Assembly: GCF_004362215.1 (NCBI RefSeq)
Contig: NZ_SNWR01000002.1
Span: 248,001-312,000, forward strand
Source of the DNA: Paractinoplanes brasiliensis
GTDB lineage: Bacteria > Actinomycetota > Actinomycetes > Mycobacteriales > Micromonosporaceae
Direction: 5' to 3'
Length of the DNA stretch: 64,000 nucleotides
This document shows, piece by piece, positions 58,365 to 64,000 of the stretch. The first letter of the stretch is position 1, and each line of letters opens with the position of its first letter. A program made the position numbers and the translations under genes. The notes beneath the pieces were generated by a model that was given only the letters and a program-made list of their open reading frames with translations, made no database searches and was not told the origin of the DNA.

Positions 58365-58390
58365 TGTGGATAACGCCGGACTGTGGACAA
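58365..58390. repeat. DnaA-box-like pair
   Basis: TGTGGATAA (58365-58373, an exact reverse complement of the TTATCCACA DnaA box) and TGTGGACAA (58382-58390). The same TGTGGAYAACNCCGGAC extension occurs in the repeats at 10369-10416. Confidence 0.6.
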
Positions 58391-58463
58391 CCCGCGCCGG
58401 CGCCGCGCCGAGGTGTAGTTTCTGGCCGGCCCCCGGGTGGGTGGGGTAGGGGAGAACAACGGT

Positions 58464-58500
58464 CGAAGGGCCGCGCCCGAGATGCGGACGCGGCCCTTCG
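58464..58500 (-). terminator. Terminator of the sugar ABC operon
   Basis: CGAAGGGCCGCG / CGCGGCCCTTCG, a 12-bp perfect stem with a 13-nt loop, 19 bases beyond the stop of the last permease gene on the minus strand. Confidence 0.7.
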
Positions 58501-58518
58501 GCAGGGGTGAGAGGGGGC

Positions 58519-59433
58519 TCAGCCCTTGACGCTGCCGGCCAGCAGACCGCGTACGAAGTAGCGCTGGAGCAGCAGGAACACCGTGACCGGCACCAGGATG
58601 GAGACGAAGGCGCCCGCCGACAGCAGGTGCCAGGCGGTGCCGCGGGTGCCGCTCAGGTTGGCCAGCTGCAGGGTGATCGGGGCCACCTCGTTGCCGCCGC
58701 CGGCGAAGACCAGCGCGACCAGCAGGTCGTTCCAGACCCACAGGAACTGGAAGATGCCGAACGCCGCCAGCGCGGGGGTGAGCAGCGGCAGCATCACCTT
58801 GAAGAAGATCGAGACGTGGCCGGCGCCGTCGACGCGGGCGGCCTCGATCAGGCCGGAGGGGATCTCCCGCATGAAGTTGTGCAGCAGGTAGATCGCCAGC
58901 GGCAGGGCGAACGTCGCGTGCGACAGCCACAACGTCCAGAACGTGCCCGTGATGTCGATGCTCACGAAGATCTTGAGCAGGGGGATCAGCGTGACCTGCA
59001 GCGGGACGATCTGCAGGGCGAAGATCATCAGGAACAGGACGTTGCGCCCGGGGAACTTGATCCAGGCGAACGCGTACGCGGACAGGGCCGCGAGCGACAT
59101 CGGGATCAGCACCGACGGGATACAGATGATCAGCGAGTTGACGAAGAACGCGGCCAGGTTGACGCCGCCCTCCTCGCCGAAGACCTTGCTGTAGTTCTCG
59201 AGCGTGACGGTCGGGTCGCTGAAGAACGTCCACCAGCCGGTCGTCTTGATGGCCCGTTCCGGGCGGAACGAGGACACCAGCAGGCCGAAGGTCGGCAGCG
59301 TCCACAGCACCGCGATCACGATGGCGGCGATCGAGGCCCACGGTGAGCTCAGCCGCTTCTTGGCGATCGAGGCGGGGCTCGGCTTGTCCGCCACCAGGGG
59401 CGGCGTGGTCGTCAGCGGAGTGCTGGTGCTCAT
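58519..59433 (-). CDS. Carbohydrate ABC transporter permease, MalG type
   Basis: 304 residues. Six TM helices and the inner-membrane EAA loop EAARVDGAGHVSIFFKVMLP (EAARVDGAG). The N-terminal 35 residues are a proline/threonine-rich soluble segment, common in actinobacterial permeases. It pairs with the overlapping MalF-type permease (ATGA overlap). No ATPase gene is seen in the operon; actinobacteria often use a shared MsiK-like ATPase elsewhere. The sugar is unknown. Confidence 0.9.
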   Translation of the reverse strand: MSTSTPLTTTPPLVADKPSPASIAKKRLSSPWASIAAIVIAVLWTLPTFGLLVSSFRPERAIKTTGWWTFFSDPTVTLENYSKVFGEEGGVNLAAFFVNSLIICIPSVLIPMSLAALSAYAFAWIKFPGRNVLFLMIFALQIVPLQVTLIPLLKIFVSIDITGTFWTLWLSHATFALPLAIYLLHNFMREIPSGLIEAARVDGAGHVSIFFKVMLPLLTPALAAFGIFQFLWVWNDLLVALVFAGGGNEVAPITLQLANLSGTRGTAWHLLSAGAFVSILVPVTVFLLLQRYFVRGLLAGSVKG

Positions 59434-60413
59434 GATGCCTCCGAACGACGCAGCGAGCGGATGTTGTAGATGACGATCGGGATGACCAGGACGAACAGCA
59501 GCACCGCGAGCGCGGCGCCCAGGCCCTGGTTGTCGGCGTTGAACGTCTGCCGGTAGAACTCGTTGGCCACGACGCTGGTCTCGAAGTTGCCGCCCGTCAT
59601 GGTGCGGACGATGTCGAAGACCTTCAGGGTGCCGATGCCGATCGTGGTCAGCACCACCACGACGGTGGGCTGCACGCTCGGCAGCGTGATCTTGCGGAAC
59701 ATGCTCCACGCGTTCACGCCGTCGAGGCGGGCGGCCTCGATGATGTCGTCCGGAATGGCCTTGATCGCGGCCGACAGGATGGTCATCGCGAAGCCGGCCT
59801 GGATCCAGATCATCACGATGATGAGCAGGAACGTGTTGAGCGGCGTCTCGATGAGCAGCTGGACCGGTTTGCCGCCGAGCCAGACGATCAGCTGGTTGAC
59901 CAGGCCGATCTGCTTCACGTTGCCCTGGTCGGGGCGGTACTCGTAGACGAACTTCCAGATCACGCCGGCGGCCACGAACGAGATCGACATCGGCAGGAAG
60001 ATCAGCGCCTTGGCGAACGACTCGAACCGCGACTTGTCGACCAGGATGGCGTAGACCAGGCCGATCGCGGTGGCCACGAACGGCGTGACAACGACCCAGA
60101 ACACCGTGTTCCGCAGCACGGTCAACTGGTCTTTGTCGGTGAAGATGGTGCCGTAGTTGTCGAAGCCGATGAAGGCGGTGCCCGCGGCGTCGAAGAACGA
60201 CTGGTAGATGGTGCGGAGGCCCGGATAGACGAGACCGACCGCGAGCATGAGCACGGCCGGCAACAGGTAGAGGTAAGCGACGACCTTGTCGCCGCGCTTA
60301 CCGCCGAAACGACCGGCGATGAAGAGAATGACGCCCATGACCGCGGCGAACAGCAGCAGGGCCGCGAGCATCTGCAGGATTTTTTCGGGGGTGGTGGAGG
60401 CGGTGTTGAACAC
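59430..60413 (-). CDS. Carbohydrate ABC transporter permease, MalF type
   Basis: 327 residues with about seven TM helices. The EAA loop is EAARLDGVNAWSMFRKITLP (EAARLDGVN). The N-terminus has an extra TM helix with ADDKVVAYLYLLPAVLMLAVGLV near residue 42, as in MalF proteins of other actinobacteria. It forms the membrane pore with the MalG-type partner. Its start is 88 bp downstream of the binding-protein stop, across the hairpin at 60454-60487, so the permeases may be expressed at a lower level than the binding protein. Confidence 0.9.
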   Translation of the reverse strand: MFNTASTTPEKILQMLAALLLFAAVMGVILFIAGRFGGKRGDKVVAYLYLLPAVLMLAVGLVYPGLRTIYQSFFDAAGTAFIGFDNYGTIFTDKDQLTVLRNTVFWVVVTPFVATAIGLVYAILVDKSRFESFAKALIFLPMSISFVAAGVIWKFVYEYRPDQGNVKQIGLVNQLIVWLGGKPVQLLIETPLNTFLLIIVMIWIQAGFAMTILSAAIKAIPDDIIEAARLDGVNAWSMFRKITLPSVQPTVVVVLTTIGIGTLKVFDIVRTMTGGNFETSVVANEFYRQTFNADNQGLGAALAVLLFVLVIPIVIYNIRSLRRSEAS

Positions 60414-60453
60414 GCGACCCGGACCTCCTTGTGCGCTGGAGTGGAGAGAGGTT

Positions 60454-60487
60454 CGGGGCCGGTCGGGAAAGATCCCGACCGGCCCCG
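60454..60487 (-). terminator. Hairpin between the binding-protein and permease genes
   Basis: CGGGGCCGGTCGGG and CCCGACCGGCCCCG form a 14-bp perfect stem with a 6-nt loop (AAAGAT on the plus strand). There is no T-tract. By analogy to sugar operons it may protect the binding-protein mRNA or stop part of transcription. Confidence 0.6.
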
Positions 60488-60501
60488 GCAGTGCTATGTG
60501 A

Positions 60502-61869
60502 TTACTTGGGCCAAGCCTTCTCGATGTTGTCCACCGTGGTCTTGGTGTCCTGACCGGTGATCCACGCGGTCGACTGCTTCCAGAACGCGTCCGAACCCAC
60601 GGCGGCCGGCATCATGTCGGAGCCGTCGAAGCGGAACGTGGCGTTCGGGTCGAGCAGGATGCCGCCGGCCAGCTTGTCGATCGGGTTCGTCAGGTTGGCC
60701 TGGTCGAGACCCTTGTTGGCGGTGACCCAGCCCGACGAGAGCTTGGCCTTGGTGTTGGCCCACACGTCCGAGGAGAGGTACGTCTGGAACGCCTTGACCT
60801 CGGGGCGGTCGGCGAAGGCCACCACGAACTCGCCGGCGCCGAGAACCGGCTTGCTGCTGGCGTCCTTGCCGGGCAGGTAGAACGCGAAGACGTCGCCGTC
60901 CTCGGCCACCTTGGTGCCCTTCTCGAAGTTGGCCGCGTAGAAGCTGGCCTGCCGGTGCAGCGAGCACTGGCCCTCGAGGATCTTCAGACCGGCGTCCTGG
61001 AACGTGGTGGTCGCGATGCTCTTGACGTCGCCGAGACCGCCGTTGACGTACTTGTCGTTCTTCAGGTAGCCGCCGACCGCGTCGAACGCCGTCGCGATCT
61101 CGGGCGAGTTGAACGGGATCTCGTGGTTGACCCACTTGTCGTAGGTCTCGGGCGAGCTGGTGCGCAGGACGAAGTCCTCGACCCAGTCGGTGACCGGCCA
61201 GCCGGTGGCGTCACCACTGGCGATACCGGCGCACCAGGGCTTGCCGCCCTCGCCCGCGATCTTGTCGCTGAGCGCCTTGAGCTCGTCGAGCGTCGTCGGG
61301 ACGGTGTAGCCCTTGTCCTTGAACTCGCTGGGGGAGTACCACACCAGCGACTTCACGCTCGCGCCGAGCGGGGCGCCGTAGAACTTGCCGTCGATCGTGG
61401 TGTAGGCCTTCCAGGCCTTGTCCCAGAACTTGTCGACGTTGGCCGAGACCTCTTCCGGCGCGGCCACGGCCTTGCCGGTCGAGACCAGCTGCTTGACCAG
61501 ACCCGGCTGGGGCACGATCGCGAGGTCCGGCGGGTTGCCGGCGCGGGCGCGCACGAGCACCTGGGTCTCGAAGGACTTGTCGCCCTCGTACTTGATGGTG
61601 GCGCCGGTGCACTGCTCGAAGGGCTTGTAGGACTCGATGTGCGGAGTGTCCTCCGGCGTCACGATGCCCGTGTAGATCGTGACCGTCTTGCCCTTGATGT
61701 CACCGAACTTGGTGTATGGCGCACAGTCGATGGCCGCCGCCGAGGCGTCCGTGCCGCTGCCGCTGTCAGAGTCGTCGCCGCCGCACGCCGCGAGGCCGAA
61801 AACCAGCCCTGCGCTCAGCGTGCCGGCGAGCGCCGCGCGGAAACGCGGGCTCGTAGGTTGACCGAACAT
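60502..61869 (-). CDS. Extracellular carbohydrate-binding lipoprotein (ABC importer)
   Basis: 455 residues. Signal peptide with lipobox LAAC (GLVFGLAACGGDDSDSGSG, Cys about 29), then a family 1 solute-binding fold with TIYTGIVTPEDTPHIESYK and the conserved ligand-pocket region FYGAPLGASVKSLVWYS. It delivers sugars to the MalF/MalG-type permeases encoded downstream. The ligand is unknown. GGGAG precedes the ATG (61869). Two palindromes at 61959-61970 and 62020-62035 could be repressor sites for the operon. Confidence 0.92.
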   Translation of the reverse strand: MFGQPTSPRFRAALAGTLSAGLVFGLAACGGDDSDSGSGTDASAAAIDCAPYTKFGDIKGKTVTIYTGIVTPEDTPHIESYKPFEQCTGATIKYEGDKSFETQVLVRARAGNPPDLAIVPQPGLVKQLVSTGKAVAAPEEVSANVDKFWDKAWKAYTTIDGKFYGAPLGASVKSLVWYSPSEFKDKGYTVPTTLDELKALSDKIAGEGGKPWCAGIASGDATGWPVTDWVEDFVLRTSSPETYDKWVNHEIPFNSPEIATAFDAVGGYLKNDKYVNGGLGDVKSIATTTFQDAGLKILEGQCSLHRQASFYAANFEKGTKVAEDGDVFAFYLPGKDASSKPVLGAGEFVVAFADRPEVKAFQTYLSSDVWANTKAKLSSGWVTANKGLDQANLTNPIDKLAGGILLDPNATFRFDGSDMMPAAVGSDAFWKQSTAWITGQDTKTTVDNIEKAWPK

Positions 61870-61958
61870 ACCGCTCCCTATGTCAAATCGCGCTTCCGAC
61901 GTCCGGAGACGTCGCCGTCCGAAGCGCTACTTGGATCACAGTCAAGAGGTAACCGGCA

Positions 61959-61970
61959 CATTGCGCAATG
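61959..61970. promoter_or_regulatory. LacI-type palindrome CATTGCGCAATG
   Basis: Perfect 12-bp palindrome with a TTGCGCAA core, as bound by LacI-family sugar repressors in actinobacteria. About 90 bp upstream of the binding-protein gene. Confidence 0.5.
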
Positions 61971-62019
61971 ATTTCCGCTTGATCGACTCGGTAACGATAC
62001 GGCGTCACTGCTCCGGACG

Positions 62020-62035
62020 CCTTAACCGGTTAAGG
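62020..62035. promoter_or_regulatory. 16-bp palindrome CCTTAACCGGTTAAGG
   Basis: Perfect palindrome with a TTAACCGGTTAA core of the size and CG centre used by LacI/GalR-family regulators. About 150 bp upstream of the binding-protein gene. No LacI-type gene is in the window. Confidence 0.5.
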
Positions 62036-62090
62036 TAGAGCCCCTGGTCAGGCCGCGAAAAAGCGCCTTACCAGGACCCTAGCGAAAAAC

Positions 62091-62138
62091 GGACCACCCC
62101 GCCCGGGATATCGGCCGATATCCGAGGCGGGGTGGTCC
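62091..62138 (-). terminator. Intrinsic terminator of the UDP-glucose dehydrogenase gene
   Basis: Outer stem GGACCACCCCGCC / GGCGGGGTGGTCC (13 bp) encloses an 18-bp palindrome GGATATCGGCCGATATCC. On the minus strand it is followed by GTTTTTCGC, giving a T-tract. It lies 43 bases after the stop of the UDP-glucose dehydrogenase gene. Confidence 0.8.
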
Positions 62139-62180
62139 GAACGGTCGATACCGACCTTGGTGGGGGCAGACGTAAGCCCC

Positions 62181-63545
62181 TCAGCCGGCCATCGAGAGGT
62201 ACTTGAAACCGAGGCGGCTCATGCGCTCGGCGTCGAGCACGTTGCGGCCGTCGAGCACGATCGGCGTACGCATCAGGCCGACGAACTTGCCCCAGTCGAG
62301 CTCGATGTACTGCGCCCACTTGGTCACCAGCACCACGGCGTCGCAGTCGTCGAAGACACCGTCGAGCGTGTCGCTCAGGTGCGGCGCCAGCTCGGGGTAC
62401 TCCCGGCGGAAGCGCTCGCCCGCGATCGGGTCGTGCAGCTTGACCCGGGCGCCCCGGGCGAGCAGCAGGCCGGCGATGTCGAGCGCCGGCGAGTCGCGCA
62501 GGTCGTCGGTGTTGGGCTTGAACGCCACGCCGAGCAGCCCGATCTTGCGGCCCTTGAGGATGCGCAGCTCGGACTGCAGGCGCTCGACCGCGATCTCGCG
62601 CTGCCGCTGGTTGACGTCGCGGGCGGCCTTCACGATCGGCATGTCGTAGTTGTATTCCGACGCGGTGGCGATCAGCGCCTTGGTGTCCTTGCCGAAGCAG
62701 GAACCGCCCCAGCCGACACCGGGCTCCAGGAAGCGCGAGCCGATGCGCTGGTCGAGGCCCATGCCGCGGGCCACCTCGGTGATGTCGGCGCCGACCTTGC
62801 CGGCCAGCTGGCCGATCTCGTTCACGTAGCTGATCTTCAGGGCGAGGAACGCGTTGGCCGCGTACTTGATCAGCTCGGCGCTGGCCAGGTCGGTCGAGAC
62901 CAGCGGGACGGCCGTGGTGTCGTCGGGCCGAGGCTGGAAGACGGGCGGGGTGAAGGTCTGGTTGATCAGCGGGCGGTAGAGCTGGTTGAGCACCTCGAGC
63001 GCGCGCGGACTGTCCGAGCCGATCACGATGCGGTCGGGGAACAGCGTGTCGTGGATGGCGTTGCCCTCGCGCAGGAACTCCGGATTCGACGCGACCGAGA
63101 ACTCGCAATTTTCCGGCCGGTCGTCGCGCTGCGCGAACGAATCGCGAAGAATCGCGTCGACCCAGTTGCCGGAGCCGATCGGAACGGTCGACTTGTTGAC
63201 CACAACGGTGAACTCGTGGTCGAGATTCTGCGCGACGCTCTCGGCCGCCGAGCGCAGATAGCGCAAATCCGGGCTGCCGTCGCCGGCGGAGGGGGTCTGC
63301 ACGGCCACGAAGACGACGTCGGCCCCCGGCACGCCCTCGGCGTAGCTGGTGGTGAACGTCAGGTTCGGCGCGGCCTCGGCGAGCAGCTCCTCCATGCCGG
63401 GCTCGTAGATGGGGCACTTGCCCCCGCGCAGCATGTCGACCTTGTCCTGGTCGAGGTCGATGCAGGTCACCTGGTGTCCCAGGAAGGCCAGGCTCACACC
63501 GGTGGTCAGCCCGACGTAGCCGGTGCCGACAACACAAACCCTCAT
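62181..63545 (-). CDS. UDP-glucose 6-dehydrogenase
   Basis: 454 residues. Oxidises UDP-glucose to UDP-glucuronate with two NAD, for surface polysaccharide precursors. N-terminal Rossmann VVGTGYVGLTTG, the motif STVPIGSGN, ASNPEFLREGNAI, the catalytic cysteine in GWGGSCFGKDT (Cys in GSCFGKD), and a C-terminal UDP-binding domain with LLGVAFKPNTDDLRDSPA. The GGAGG before ATG 63545 decides the start; the frame is open to 63638. -35 and -10 elements are seen at 63608-63638. It is followed by a strong terminator. Confidence 0.95.
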   Translation of the reverse strand: MRVCVVGTGYVGLTTGVSLAFLGHQVTCIDLDQDKVDMLRGGKCPIYEPGMEELLAEAAPNLTFTTSYAEGVPGADVVFVAVQTPSAGDGSPDLRYLRSAAESVAQNLDHEFTVVVNKSTVPIGSGNWVDAILRDSFAQRDDRPENCEFSVASNPEFLREGNAIHDTLFPDRIVIGSDSPRALEVLNQLYRPLINQTFTPPVFQPRPDDTTAVPLVSTDLASAELIKYAANAFLALKISYVNEIGQLAGKVGADITEVARGMGLDQRIGSRFLEPGVGWGGSCFGKDTKALIATASEYNYDMPIVKAARDVNQRQREIAVERLQSELRILKGRKIGLLGVAFKPNTDDLRDSPALDIAGLLLARGARVKLHDPIAGERFRREYPELAPHLSDTLDGVFDDCDAVVLVTKWAQYIELDWGKFVGLMRTPIVLDGRNVLDAERMSRLGFKYLSMAG

Positions 63546-64000
63546 CAAACGCTCCTCCACCGCGGGCGGCCTGGCACAACTGCCGCCCCTCCCGTATTCA
63601 CCGCCAGATGATACACAGCGTAGAAAAGCGTTCGGCAAATCCCTGACGTACGGTTATGGGTTCATTCCTTAGAGTTGCCGCAACGTTCGCCGACGATTTA
63701 CCGCAATTGAAATCGCTCAATGCCGGCGTCGCATTGCCGGGGCCGGTGAAATTTGCCACGAACCGGTGGCGCCGCGCCGGCCGCGCCGGGCAGCCACGCC
63801 CGCGCGTTCAGCTCGCTGCCGGGCACGTCGGGGCCCGCGTTGCCCGCGGCGCCGCGATCATACGGCCGCGGCGCGGGCTCGCGCGCGTGCCCGCGCGCTC
63901 CGGCCGTCCAGGCAGACTCCCCAAGATATGCACGATTGTCAACTCCTGGTTTCCAGGGCTTGACAGAGGCGTGACGCGCACACGACGCTGCTGGGAGCGC
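63546..64000. other. Window end: promoter of the UDP-glucose dehydrogenase gene and unassigned sequence
   Basis: Apart from the promoter at 63608-63638 no gene is supported. The 63640-63750 part is less GC-rich. A TTGACA (63960-63965) near the end could be a -35 element for a gene outside the window. Confidence 0.5.
63608..63638 (-). promoter_or_regulatory. Promoter of the UDP-glucose dehydrogenase gene
   Basis: Minus strand TTGCCG (63638-63633), a 19-bp spacer and TATCAT (63613-63608). The leader would be about 55 nt. Confidence 0.45.

Larger units (their letters stand above)
58206..58518. other. Intergenic region with 16-bp tandem palindromes and DnaA-like sites
   Basis: No gene is seen. 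It holds four 16-bp units (58235-58298), two DnaA-box-like sites (58365-58390) and the terminator of the sugar ABC operon (58464-58500). Confidence 0.6.
61870..62180. other. Intergenic region with two operator-like palindromes and a terminator
   Basis: Promoter region of the sugar ABC operon (minus strand) plus the terminator of the UDP-glucose dehydrogenase gene. The likely -35 and -10 elements of the ABC operon could not be fixed. Confidence 0.5.

Noticed and set aside
63753..63974. 73-codon ORF near the window end
   Set aside because: It is Ala/Arg/Pro-rich, without a Shine-Dalgarno sequence or recognised motif. Overlapping frames look the same.
1..64000. CRISPR array
   Set aside because: All tandem repeats seen have uniform short or no spacers (16, 21/30 and 35 bp units) and no cas gene is present.
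1..64000. tRNA or rRNA genes
   Set aside because: No rRNA-like stretch and no T-loop GGTTCGAATCC-type motif with a matching acceptor stem was recognised by eye. A tRNAscan run would be decisive.

Overview
The window is chromosomal DNA of a very GC-rich actinobacterium. It encodes the whole Pup-proteasome system (Arc/Mpa, Dop, Pup, PrcB, PrcA, PafA), PafB/PafC, TatA/TatC and a HelY-type helicase in the usual actinobacterial order. GTG starts are frequent and third codon positions are mostly G or C. Gene content and order (a DUF3866 protein, an endonuclease VII-like gene between pup and prcB, a PknG-GlnH-GlnX operon) suggest Micromonosporaceae, possibly an Actinoplanes relative. That placement is an inference; no rRNA or tRNA gene is visible.

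Layout. 1-5.3 kb: a truncated AraC regulator, an SDR enzyme, YggT and DUF2071 genes, a TnpB element fused in frame to a HAD phosphatase, and repeats. 5.3-10.4 kb: a FtsX-type ABC exporter diverging from a ribbon-helix-helix/DUF4097/46-residue operon, with a dense set of palindromes between them. 10.5-15.4 kb: a LuxR-type response regulator, a RecB-family exonuclease diverging from a site-2 protease, trmI and a conserved hypothetical gene. 15.4-24.7 kb: the proteasome region, with an acyltransferase inserted after arc and an HNH endonuclease between pup and prcB. 24.7-28.2 kb: a small membrane protein, an MFS exporter, an O-methyltransferase and a DUF3866 gene. 28.6-39.3 kb: pafBC, tatAC, a lipid kinase, PhoD, a HAD enzyme, helicase and GNAT. 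39.3-42.6 kb: nucleotidyltransferase, inositol phosphatase, nitrilase family, a vapC remnant. 42.6-51.3 kb: one minus-strand operon of seven overlapping genes (GlnX, GlnH, an unknown 392-residue protein, PknG, PP2C, VWA, FHA). 51.4-64 kb: acyl-CoA ligase, a degenerate nucleotide-sugar dehydratase homologue, DUF1028, a universal stress protein, an amino-acid permease, a sugar ABC importer and UDP-glucose dehydrogenase.

Two systems stand out. The seven-gene operon looks like a complete nutrient-sensing phospho-relay: ligand-binding lipoprotein and membrane sensor, zinc-ribbon kinase, phosphatase, VWA scaffold and FHA reader. It joins the mycobacterial GlnH-GlnX-PknG module to a kinase/PP2C/VWA triad resembling TerY-P. 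Second, promoters matching the RecA-independent damage promoter (TGTCR, then a TAnnnT hexamer 16 nt downstream) lie before the RecB-family exonuclease, pup and the helicase, and a near match lies before pafB. The presumed regulator PafBC is encoded in the same window. Many genes have a TAnnnT hexamer 6-8 nt before the start codon and no Shine-Dalgarno sequence, so leaderless transcription seems common.
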